From positions 1-43,454 of the forward strand of contig QBVL01000010.1 of the NCBI GenBank assembly GCA_003284375.1: a DNA stretch of 43,454 bases, read 5' to 3'. This document shows, one piece after another, positions 15,589-22,655 of this stretch. The position numbers were made by a program, and so were the translations under genes. This DNA is from Prochlorococcus sp. AG-311-J23. Its GTDB lineage: Bacteria > Cyanobacteriota > Cyanobacteriia > PCC-6307 > Cyanobiaceae. Numbering within the stretch: the stretch's first letter is position 1; the number at the start of each line of letters is the position of its first letter. The notes under the pieces were generated by a model, which saw nothing but the letters and a program-made list of their open reading frames with translations, searched no databases and was not told the DNA's origin.

Positions 15589-17292
15589 TCAGTTTTGAGT
15601 TTTTTGTGCTAAATCAAATACTACACATATACGATCTTCATTTCCTTGAAAAGGAATAGTATGGTGGAATAGAGATGAGGGAAAAATACAAATATCTCTA
15701 GTCTCTATTTTTTTAATTGTTGAATCGAAACTTTTGTCTTTCTTGGGATATTCAGGACCTTGGTAGCTAAAAGATATATTGCCTGCGTTATTGTTATTAG
15801 TATTTTTTGGAACATTAAGATAAAAGCTGCCAGTTATCCATCCGTATCTATGATTATGCGGTTTGATGAATCCTCCATTTTTCATACAAAGTATCCATGA
15901 ACGCAGTGTATATACTGTAGGCCAATTTTCGATAAAACCTTGTTGACTATCTTTAAAGTTTGTCTTGTAATGTTTGATCTTAATTTCTATTGCTTTTTTT
16001 AGTGCTTTAATAAATGGAAAGTCTAATAAAAATAAATTACCTGTACTCTGTGAGGCTTTATGAATAAGTGATTGAGGTTTTGTTTTAAGTTCATTGCTTT
16101 TAATATATGAGATAAGTTGGCAAAAATGTTTATCGGAGAATAATTGTTCATCTATTTTTTCCAGAAGTATATAGTTAATTGATTCATTGCAGAAATGTGA
16201 TTCGTTTTTTTGCTCGTAAATAATATTGGCATGTTCAACAATTCCACTCATATCAGCATTACATATTTTCTTATGATAGAGCTCTTTATATTTTTGATTA
16301 AAATCGTCTTTTCTATCAAGACATAATAAACAACTTAAATATAAACTTTGACAATTATAAGATTTATTTTTCTGTAGACATTGTATTGCTAAATCATATT
16401 TTTTATCAAGATAAAGTCGTCTCGCTAATTCTTCAACAGCATATGTCAAGCTGGGTTCTAAGTTAATTGCTTTCCGTAGAGACAATTCTGCGTCATAGTG
16501 ATTACCAAGATTAATTAATATCATTCCTAGGTTGTAATGTGCCTTTGCGAAATTAGGATTGAGTTCAATAGCTTTTCGAGTCGACCATTCTGCTTCCTGT
16601 AATCTGCCAAGATCACTCAATATGTTACCCAGATTCGAATGAGGCTCAGCTTTATTAGGATTGAGTTCAATAGCTTTTCGAGTCGACCATTCTGCTTCTT
16701 TTAAATTACCAAGATCTCTCAATATATTTCCTAGATTTAGATGGGCATCAGTGAAATCAGGATTGATTTCAATAGATTTGCGAATCGATAATTCTGCTTC
16801 TTTTAAATTACCAAGATCCTTCAAGATTCTTCCAAAATTGTAATGAGCATTTGCGAAATTAGGTTTAATTTCAATTGCTTTTAGATAAGAATCAAATGCT
16901 TCTTTTAATTTGCCAAGATCTTTTAGTATGATTCCCAGATTGTAATACGCTTCTGCGTAATCAGGTTTGATTTCAATTGCTTTGCGGTATAACAGTTCTG
17001 CTTCTTTTAAGTTGCCAAGACTTTTTAAAATTATTCCATAATTAGAGAAAACTCTATGATCTTTAAACCCTTTATTGATAAAATACTGATAACATTTTGC
17101 GGCTTCTGAAATGTTTCCTTGTGAATGAAACAATAATGCTTGATTAATTATTTGTTCTTGTGTTGGTTTAGTAGGAGTGTTAGTTGAAATAGAAATATTC
17201 TCTTTTATTTCTCCTAAAGCAAATGGAACTGGAAATGTAGTTACTTCAAAGACTTTCTTTTTTCTTTGATCTTTGTCACCAGAGTATTTCAT
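15589..17292 (-). CDS. TPR protein with C-terminal 2-oxoglutarate/Fe(II) oxygenase-like domain
   Basis: The start at 17292 is chosen because it gives MKYSGDKDQRKKKV, aligning with the N-termini of the two other TPR genes; an open frame continues to 17346 but adds an unrelated 18 residues. The 567-residue product has the leader (FPVPFALGEIKENI) and six to seven TPR units to about residue 270. A middle region without a known match follows. The C-terminal domain has PHNHRYGWITGSFYLNVP (candidate iron ligand around His479/481), FPSSLFHHTIP (His543/544) and a conserved Arg at about 554, matching the putative 2OG-Fe(II) oxygenase family (PF13759 type). It likely hydroxylates an unknown target. It is the third gene of the series, but no guaA tail is seen upstream of it. 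Confidence 0.8.
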   Translation of the reverse strand: MKYSGDKDQRKKKVFEVTTFPVPFALGEIKENISISTNTPTKPTQEQIINQALLFHSQGNISEAAKCYQYFINKGFKDHRVFSNYGIILKSLGNLKEAELLYRKAIEIKPDYAEAYYNLGIILKDLGKLKEAFDSYLKAIEIKPNFANAHYNFGRILKDLGNLKEAELSIRKSIEINPDFTDAHLNLGNILRDLGNLKEAEWSTRKAIELNPNKAEPHSNLGNILSDLGRLQEAEWSTRKAIELNPNFAKAHYNLGMILINLGNHYDAELSLRKAINLEPSLTYAVEELARRLYLDKKYDLAIQCLQKNKSYNCQSLYLSCLLCLDRKDDFNQKYKELYHKKICNADMSGIVEHANIIYEQKNESHFCNESINYILLEKIDEQLFSDKHFCQLISYIKSNELKTKPQSLIHKASQSTGNLFLLDFPFIKALKKAIEIKIKHYKTNFKDSQQGFIENWPTVYTLRSWILCMKNGGFIKPHNHRYGWITGSFYLNVPKNTNNNNAGNISFSYQGPEYPKKDKSFDSTIKKIETRDICIFPSSLFHHTIPFQGNEDRICVVFDLAQKTQN

Positions 17293-18179
17293 CTGTACTT
17301 TTCTATCTTTTGACATCAAGTATTTTACTACTAGGACCCCAATCATTGTTGTTTCATTTTGAGTGCTATAAAGTAGCAGTCTCTTTGAACTATTGCCTGC
17401 GATATATCAAAGTTAATGACGTCTATAAGAAGTTTTTAGTTCACAATCGACTCTTATTAGTTTCACACAAGGTTTTAACAATATCAAATGCTAAAATTTC
17501 TTTTTGATAATAAGGGATATTGACCTTAATATTATCAGAGATTTTATTAAGAGAGAATATTATCGACTACTAGAACTTAGTTATAGTCAAAAAATACACT
17601 TTAATACGACTTGCATGTGAAGAATGAAGTGACAGAGTGAGAGGGGTTTTTACAAACTACTTCCACTTGGCACTGTCTCTACCACTGAGATCACTTTTAC
17701 ACTGAATAATAACCATATGAATAGATTGCTTTTAGGTGAGACATCTAAAGGGATTTTTGTTACTGAACTGACTCTCCACTAACTCCTAATAATTAGAAAT
17801 AAGTTTATTCCAAGTTTCATGGATACTTTGATAATCCAGTCTTTTTGTATTTTTGGATTTGCTTGGGACCCTTTACACTGAAATTTTTGAAGGCTCCTAG
17901 TGATTAGGCTGTATGAGAAGGATGCTCTGGTTCTACATCCAGTTAAATTGACTGATAATTTTTTGCTGTTTCTTTCAAGATCGATCTTTGATAATCATTT
18001 CATGCCCATGATCAACTTAAGAATTTGCGTTAAAGAGGGGGGGGTGAGGTTTTGGCCAACCTTTTTAGTTCAGCACGAATGTATTTAACTGAACATTCAG
18101 ATCTGACTAACTAACCTTTTACTGGAACTTAAGTGCTAGAGCTCCTAATTCATTTCTAACAAATCTCGATTAGGTGAAT
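17293..18179. other. Long non-coding stretch without recognisable gene
   Basis: About 890 bases between the oxygenase gene and the first small acidic protein gene. Open frames here are short and have poor coding character. A segment near 17563-17595 faintly resembles the flank after guaA-tail copy 2 (TAGTTATAGTC followed by A-rich sequence), which could be a decayed unit end, but the match is too weak to claim. A run of eight G lies at about 18037. Confidence 0.4.
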
Positions 18180-18605
18180 ATGATGCAAAACACCTGTTCG
18201 AAGATGTATATTTTTTACTTACGAAGAGGAGTAGTGAAAGAAACGATTGTAATTCTTGGTAAGGAGGTCTATGAGAAACTCCCTGCAAAAGAAAAGAAAG
18301 AGTTTTACCACTTTGAAAGATATAAAAGAATGTATGAAAGAGAAACCGGTAAAGATGGTGATTGGGTAGGAGATGATGCCTTTGATAATTTGGATGACTT
18401 ATGTATGTTTTCTGGTGTAGAGGATGCTGATGATATTGATCTTTTAGATGTATATACCTGCTGTTATAAGGTTTTCGATGACGAAGAAGATAAAGAATAT
18501 TTTGAGGATTTTGCAAAGGGGTTAAAAGGCACTCAACTAAAAATTAAAAAAGCAAATCAGGGTTGGTATAAAAATAATATTTATGACCCCGACTACATTG
18601 GCTAA
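18180..18605 (+). CDS. Small acidic cytoplasmic protein, unknown function
   Basis: About 141 residues from the ATG at 18180 (18183 also possible; TAGGTG just upstream is the likely ribosome-binding site, overlapping a GTG at 18174). The protein has a strand-like start ETIVILGKEVYEKLPAKEKK and a strongly acidic centre with DLCMFSGVEDADDIDLLDVY. No membrane segment or signal peptide is seen. It resembles the product of 20641-21003 at low level (shared VxL...V.EKL..KE...F and FxGVEDxD..D patterns), so the two seem to be old paralogues within this island. No known family recognised. Confidence 0.65.
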   Translation: MMQNTCSKMYIFYLRRGVVKETIVILGKEVYEKLPAKEKKEFYHFERYKRMYERETGKDGDWVGDDAFDNLDDLCMFSGVEDADDIDLLDVYTCCYKVFDDEEDKEYFEDFAKGLKGTQLKIKKANQGWYKNNIYDPDYIG

Positions 18606-18724
18606 TAATCTTATCCCACATATAAAACTCTCGCTCACTGTTGCTTTAGAGGCCTTGAGTCCTTCGCTTTCCTGAAAGTATTTTATTTTAATTGATTATC
18701 TTTAGAGGTATCTGAATTTTTCTT

Positions 18725-18925
18725 ATGGCAAGAACGGAAAATGATCTTGATGTTTACTTTGCAGTAGGTAATGCTAATACCTCAAGGCAGGAAAATGAAA
18801 TTGGAGAAATCATTAAAAAAAGAAATTCATTGGGATGGAAATTAGTTTCTACCAGTACAGCGGTTGTTGATACGAGCAAGCAATTCTCTAACCTCTATCT
18901 TTTTTGGGAAAAAAGCTATGAGTAA
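18725..18925 (+). CDS. Small DUF4177-like protein
   Basis: A 66-residue cytoplasmic protein. The layout is a beta-strand at the start (LDVYFAVGN), a helix (RQENEIGEIIKKRNSLG), then GWKLVSTSTAV and a final strand LYLFWEKS. The G-W-x-L-V-S pattern followed by a strand ending in an aromatic residue is typical of DUF4177-like small proteins, whose role is unknown. The gene stands alone, about 120 bases after the acidic protein gene on the same strand. Confidence 0.6.
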   Translation: MARTENDLDVYFAVGNANTSRQENEIGEIIKKRNSLGWKLVSTSTAVVDTSKQFSNLYLFWEKSYE

Positions 18926-19075
18926 GAAAAAAAGAGAATTTCAATTTTACTTAAGTTATGACTGACTCTTTTACTTTTTAAAAAACTTTCATTGCCTGCA
19001 AGTTTTGTTTTTAAACTCATGCTCTTCTCTATTACTAATCCTGACAACAATATTAGGTATGAGGACTAATAGGCA

Positions 19076-19168
19076 CAAAAAAACCTGCTTTAAAGCAGGT
19101 TCTTTTATGAAATCAGGCGCAAGTGTTTCCATGTTTCCACTGCGGAGGATCTCAACTCCTCACACTTT
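19076..19168 (-). ncRNA. yfr2: Yfr2-family small RNA, copy 1
   Basis: On the minus strand the sequence starts near GTGTGAGGAGTTGAGATCC (a 5' hairpin GGAGTTGAGATCCTCC). It then has two GGAAACA motifs (19138-19132 and 19130-19124) followed by CTTGCGCC. It ends in a perfect stem AACCTGCTTTAAAGCAGGTT (19082-19101) and a run of T. The paired GGAAACA motif after a 5' hairpin is the hallmark of the Yfr2-5 RNAs of marine cyanobacteria, as I recall. The ends are estimated. Its 5' part contains the exact complement of the Yfr1 core motif found in the neighbouring RNA. Confidence 0.8.
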
Positions 19169-19242
19169 TAAGATACTGGAACAAGATTAGTAGTAAACGC
19201 TTCGCAGGTGAGTTTTAAGATTGGCACACGTGTTAAATGTAC

Positions 19243-19312
19243 TAAAAAAGCACCCTATTGGATGCTCTTAAAGCACAGAACTATGTGTGAGGAGTTGTTC
19301 TGCATACCCTTT
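19243..19312 (-). ncRNA. Yfr1-like small RNA
   Basis: The minus strand carries ACTCCTCACAC (19295-19285), the 11-base core conserved in Yfr1. Here it sits in the loop of a hairpin closed by CAGAAC/GTTCTG. It is followed by the terminator hairpin GCATCCAATAGGGTGC and a T run (19265-19245); the stem contains a G-U pair possible only on the minus strand, supporting that direction. Canonical Yfr1 presents the core unpaired between two stems, so this is a variant or paralogue, not the standard locus. In Prochlorococcus, Yfr1 is known to pair with porin mRNAs. Confidence 0.65.
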
Positions 19313-19552
19313 CTAATCTACCCGATACAAAGATGGGTAAAACAGAAATAATCTCTTAAATATTGAACAAATATCTGCTAGGGGTATAAAAAAGTAAGAT
19401 ATTTTCTACTCTGTGGGGATCAGAACTTTTTTCTTAAAATTACTTTTATACGGTTATCGTTTGATAAATTAGGTTAGGCATCCCTTTCTATTAATACGTT
19501 TTCAACTCCACTCTACGAAAAAATATTTTTTATATTCATAAGTTTTGATTCG

Positions 19553-19641
19553 AGTTCAATTTTAAAGCGAGAAACTTGGTTTCTGCTCGAAAAAGCCATC
19601 GCCTTTTGGCTTTCTTGGTTGAACTTTGTATCCCAATCAAG
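19553..19641 (+). promoter_or_regulatory. Structured RNA element with alternative pairings, upstream of the 242-residue gene
   Basis: AGTTCAA (19553-19559) can pair exactly with TTGAACT (19619-19625), closing a three-way junction. The junction contains hairpin CGAGAAAC...GTTT...CTCG (19568-19589) and hairpin AAAGCCA...TGGCTTT (19592-19613). Alternatively CTTGGTTG (19614-19621) can pair with CAATCAAG (19634-19641, one G-U). The two pairings share bases 19619-19621 and exclude each other, as in a riboswitch-like control element. I cannot assign it to a known class. Confidence 0.4.
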
Positions 19642-19649
19642 AATTAATT

Positions 19650-19691
19650 ATGGCGAGGCTTCAAAAAAGACGTGATCATTTAATTAGGTGA
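19650..19691 (+). CDS. Possible 13-residue leader peptide
   Basis: ATG at 19650 opens MARLQKRRDHLIR and stops at TGA (19689-19691), 13 bases before the ATG of the 242-residue gene. It lies directly downstream of the structured RNA element. A short basic leader peptide in such a position could take part in control, but the codon content offers no independent proof of translation. Confidence 0.2.
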   Translation: MARLQKRRDHLIR

Positions 19692-19704
19692 TAGTTAGGG
19701 TCCA

Positions 19705-20433
19705 ATGCCATTTGAAGTTACTTACAACGGGGATATTCAGTACGTTAAGGTTTTCTACTCAACTGAAAAAACAAGAGCTGGAAAATACTATGGCGAGTTT
19801 TATAAAAAAATGGATGCAATAGCTAGTGATTTAAAACGCCTTAAACAGGAACTTGATGAAGATAGTGAAAAGGCAGCAAAGATTGCTAAAGATGCTGCTA
19901 ATAAAGCACTTTCAGAAAGATTTGGCTCACTTCGATACATCATTGATGAGCATATATGGGATGAAGACATTGTTATCAGCAAGATTCTTGATGATAGAAA
20001 AGAAGAGATGTTGGCATTAGCACAGAAGACTTTTAATAATGAAGTTCTTCTTGAAGAGGATGGGGCAGAGGAATACAAAATCCACTTGAGTGAAGGAGGA
20101 GTAGAAGTAGATGGTGAAAGTGTAGAGACATCGATAATGGAGTTTTTTGATTCTGACGTCTACCACGAATCGAATGAGGTAAAACTAGAAAAATTGGAAA
20201 AACTGGATTGGTTTATAATTTGGTCGAGAACCGAGGCAGGAGAATTTAAGGCAGAGGGTGGACTACATGAGGGGAACTATTCATCAAAGGAATTAAATAT
20301 GGAAAATTGTTTGCTTACATACCGAGATTTACCACTTGTTACTCCCTCTAATGGGACCGAAATTTTTAGTAATGAACTTGAAATTCATTTTGCAGATGAA
20401 ACTAGGGCATCCCTTGAGATAAGTGAAAATTAA
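19705..20433 (+). CDS. Hypothetical 242-residue cytoplasmic protein
   Basis: The product has an N-terminal strand region (FEVTYNGDIQYVKVFYSTEKT). An amphipathic, likely coiled-coil helix covers about residues 36-75 (DAIASDLKRLKQELDEDSEK and on), and the rest is acidic. No signal peptide, membrane segment or catalytic motif is seen. The ATG at 19705 is preceded by a structured RNA element and a possible leader peptide, so expression may be regulated at the RNA level. It lies between the two acidic paralogues in the same direction. No family recognised. Confidence 0.65.
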   Translation: MPFEVTYNGDIQYVKVFYSTEKTRAGKYYGEFYKKMDAIASDLKRLKQELDEDSEKAAKIAKDAANKALSERFGSLRYIIDEHIWDEDIVISKILDDRKEEMLALAQKTFNNEVLLEEDGAEEYKIHLSEGGVEVDGESVETSIMEFFDSDVYHESNEVKLEKLEKLDWFIIWSRTEAGEFKAEGGLHEGNYSSKELNMENCLLTYRDLPLVTPSNGTEIFSNELEIHFADETRASLEISEN

Positions 20434-20640
20434 GTGGCATTTTCATTAATTTGATCCTCAACTAATTCCCAACTATTGCAAGTCAGTTCTCTTAGAGTTT
20501 TTTATTACCTAAATCGATCTCTTTTGTGTATTTAATTTGGTTGGAGTTCCTTCAATCCTCCCTTAGAAAAGTTGACAAAAAAATGAAAAGATTAATTGCA
20601 TCAAATAAAGTCTTAGTTGATTGAAAGACAATTAAAGATT

Positions 20641-21003
20641 ATGGATGAAGATTGGTTGAAAGAACTCAATAAAAAAAATCTTTTTCTTGAAGAAGAAGAC
20701 TGTTCTAAATCGGATTTTGCAACCGTCACGCTATCCTCTTCGGTCTTAGATAAATTAAGTAAGGAAGAGCAAGCGAAATTTCAAATTACTGAGTTTAAAC
20801 GAGCGACTAATGAAATTGAACATTGGGCTAGGGTAGAAGAAATATGCGATTTTTTCGGCGTTGAAGACCCAGATTTAGCTGGAGATATATATGTAAGAAA
20901 GTTTAAAAATTTAACTTCAGATGAGGAGATTAAATGGATGGATTTAAGAGAGATTAGTGAAGATATACCCGATGGCTTTGGAGTTAAAGTTGATTGGGGA
21001 TAG
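20641..21003 (+). CDS. Small acidic cytoplasmic protein, paralogue of the 18180 gene
   Basis: 120 residues from the ATG at 20641 (MDEDWLKELNKKNL). An upstream in-frame TTG at 20617 would add eight residues and is less likely. The central part TVTLSSSVLDKLSKEEQAKF and FFGVEDPDLAGD mirrors the layout of the protein at 18180-18605: a strand, a K-E-rich helix, then an acidic GVED segment. It is negatively charged overall and without a membrane segment. The function is unknown. The pairing of two such proteins in one island suggests a shared lineage-specific role. Confidence 0.6.
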   Translation: MDEDWLKELNKKNLFLEEEDCSKSDFATVTLSSSVLDKLSKEEQAKFQITEFKRATNEIEHWARVEEICDFFGVEDPDLAGDIYVRKFKNLTSDEEIKWMDLREISEDIPDGFGVKVDWG

Positions 21004-21207
21004 ATAAAATAACAAATGCAGAGACAATAGATATGTGTGATTTAAAACTTTCTGAAGTTGAGAGAAGCGAATAAATTAGTCACTCAATGTGATTTTTGTC
21101 TGATACTATTTTTACTTATTAAAAACTTTTATATACCTAAAGGCTCGTTTTTCCAAGGTATTTAGAAAACCATTTTGATTTAAAATTAATATTAATTTCT
21201 TTGATAA

Positions 21208-21600
21208 TTAATTAATAAAAGTGCAAACTTGATCGATTACACCCAAGATCAATTTATCTCCATTGGGATCTTTCCACTCCGAATCCTTATTCTCGAACTC
21301 ATTAAATTCGTTTGCACCTACAGCAATATCTCTGAAGGATTTTTCCGAACAGTTGATATCCATCGTGTACAGAATCTCTTGAGTAATATCAGTAGTGCTT
21401 TTAGGAACAAATTTGCTTAAAACTCGAGTAAATCCATCTAGATTTGTCTGAACGCTATGTTGATCCCATAATTGCTCTCCATATTGACTATTAGGGACTG
21501 CAATCCACTCATGAGCTAGAGCATCTATTTTTGACGGATAGAAAATAATTAGGAGTGCTAAATAATTTAGACAAATACTTTTAATGGTTTTTAGGATCAT
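21208..21600 (-). CDS. Secreted protein, resembles surface-adhesin E-type domains
   Basis: A 130-residue protein with an N-terminal signal peptide (hydrophobic LNYLALLIIFYP, cleavage likely near ALA-H at about residues 28-30). The mature part EWIAVPNSQYGEQLWDQHSV, VLSKFVPK, YTMDINCSEKSFRDIAVG and a final VIDQVC has the strand order of short exported proteins of the adhesin-E type (W..V......D..S......V.....). Two cysteines, near residues 84 and 126, may form a disulfide. This family assignment is tentative; secretion is the firmer conclusion. It stands alone on the minus strand. Confidence 0.65.
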   Translation of the reverse strand: MILKTIKSICLNYLALLIIFYPSKIDALAHEWIAVPNSQYGEQLWDQHSVQTNLDGFTRVLSKFVPKSTTDITQEILYTMDINCSEKSFRDIAVGANEFNEFENKDSEWKDPNGDKLILGVIDQVCTFIN

Positions 21601-21928
21601 TGGGCAAGAAACAATATTGTTAATACTGTTGGAGAACAGGCATTAATAAGATATCCAGAAATCAATTGTACGGACAGAGTGCCCTAAGGTAAAAAATTTG
21701 AATGATTTTAAATCATATAACCGAGATATTTTACTTAGAGTCCAACTTACGCAAATTCAGAAAAGAAATGGAGAGCTTACTTTAATTCACTATCGCACAA
21801 AAATTTACAGCAACATTAAGACTAGAACTCAATAAATTAGAGAAAGAAAAACGGGATGAAACTGAGTGCACCCCATATATTTTATAGATTTATTAGTGGA
21901 ATAGCCCTTTTAAGTTGATGATTAAAAA
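21601..21928. other. Non-coding stretch, possible gene debris
   Basis: No complete gene is visible. On the plus strand the fragments NTVGEQALIRYPEINCTDRV (about 21619-21684) and QKRNGELTLIHYRTKIYSN read like protein but are separated by stops and lack start sites. They may be decayed coding sequence. No RNA structure was noticed. Confidence 0.3.
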
Positions 21929-22168
21929 CTACTTACCACCATTGCAGAAGCGAACTGCATCGGATGAGCTCTTCCCTGTAGTTTGAACCTCTTCTACACA
22001 TTCATTGAACAATTTTGATTCTTGTTTAAGAGAACAAAAACTAAGGGCTATTGCCGCAAGAGCAACAGCAGAAATAACACTAGAACCTAGTTGAATAATG
22101 CCATAAGCAAGCATTGCTCTACTTTTGCTTCCACATTTCTTTTTGTCTGTTTTATTTTCGTCAGTCAT
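21929..22168 (-). CDS. Small membrane protein, unknown
   Basis: A 79-residue protein. A charged N-terminus (MTDENKTDKKKCGSKSRAML) is followed by one hydrophobic stretch at about residues 24-48 (GIIQLGSSVISAVALAAIALSFC). The C-terminal tail has three further cysteines or charged residues and ends VRFCNGGK. A single-pass membrane protein with the basic end inside is likely. It has no recognised family. Its ATG is about 120 bases from the second small-RNA cluster, on the same strand. Confidence 0.6.
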   Translation of the reverse strand: MTDENKTDKKKCGSKSRAMLAYGIIQLGSSVISAVALAAIALSFCSLKQESKLFNECVEEVQTTGKSSSDAVRFCNGGK

Positions 22169-22301
22169 GTGAGATAGTTAATTTCCACCAGATTAATTGA
22201 TTTGGTGGTGTAACTATTTCAAAAAATTGTCGTGAATACCGTTCTAATTACTTGCTTTGAATTTTGCTTTTTTTTAATTTAAATAAACACATTAAATAAA
22301 C

Positions 22302-22395
22302 AAAAAAAAACGCCTTGTTCTGAGCAAAGTGGTTTTCTTAGAGATTAAGCGTAAGGGTTTCCTTGTTCCCACTGCGGAGGATCTCAACTCCTCAC
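22302..22395 (-). ncRNA. yfr2: Yfr2-family small RNA, copy 2
   Basis: The minus strand reads TTTGTGAGGAGTTGAGATCC followed by TCCGCAGTGGGAACAAGG, then AAACCCTTACGC. It shares the 5' hairpin (GGAGTTGAGATCCTCC) and motif spacing with copy 1, although the two GGAAACA motifs have changed to GGGAACA and GGAAACC. It ends at an imperfect stem CACTTTG/CAAGGCG followed by nine T. The ends are estimated from the terminator and the 5' hairpin. Confidence 0.7.
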
Positions 22396-22485
22396 AAACA
22401 CACATTTGCGTATCTGATAAAAAACTCAAATATGAGCAGGTTAGTGTATTGATGTTGACATGTGATACTTCTTGAAAGGAGTCAT

Positions 22486-22560
22486 TAAAAAAACACCCTG
22501 CTTGCAAGAAGATGGGTGTTCTTTAAACAGAACAATTGTGTGAAAAGAGTTGTCCTATTA
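22486..22560 (-). ncRNA. Yfr1-like small RNA, degenerate copy
   Basis: Minus strand: hairpin AGGACAA...TTGTTCT, with a G-U pair that fits only this strand, then the terminator AACACCC...GGGTGTT (22520-22514 with 22498-22492) and a T run. The loop has ACTCTTTTCACAC where copy 1 has ACTCCTCACAC, so the Yfr1 core is interrupted. The same layout and position upstream of a Yfr2-like RNA show that it is a duplicate of the 19243-19312 element. Confidence 0.5.
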
Positions 22561-22655
22561 CATTTATTTCTACTTCAATGAAGAGTTTTAGTAACTACCA
22601 AAAACAAAATGACGTAAATCATGAAGGTTAATTATTTTTAGCCTTCAAAATTAAT

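Larger units (their letters stand above)
18926..19704. other. Non-coding stretch carrying small RNAs and a structured leader
   Basis: No protein gene longer than 60 residues is credible here. It holds a Yfr2-like RNA (19076-19168) and a Yfr1-like RNA (19243-19312), both on the minus strand, and a plus-strand structured element at 19553-19641 before the 242-residue gene; each is listed separately. A 13-codon frame at 19650-19691 follows the structured element. Confidence 0.6.
22169..22655. other. Non-coding stretch with the second Yfr-type RNA pair
   Basis: Between two small membrane protein genes. It contains a Yfr2-like RNA (22302-22395) and a second, Yfr1-like terminator-bearing RNA (22486-22560), both on the minus strand in the same order and spacing as the pair at 19076-19312. 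Nothing else is recognised. Confidence 0.6.

Noticed and set aside
11500-16900. Regular repeats that could suggest a CRISPR array
   Set aside because: The repeats are 102 bases long, contiguous and coding for TPR units; there are no unique spacers and no cas genes.
17563-17595. Weak similarity to the flank after guaA-tail copy 2
   Set aside because: Only short matching words, no guaA-tail copy nearby; not enough to define the right end of a third unit.
17900-18088. 62-codon open frame on the plus strand
   Set aside because: No ribosome-binding site, odd composition with a G-rich run inside, and no recognisable domain; treated as chance.
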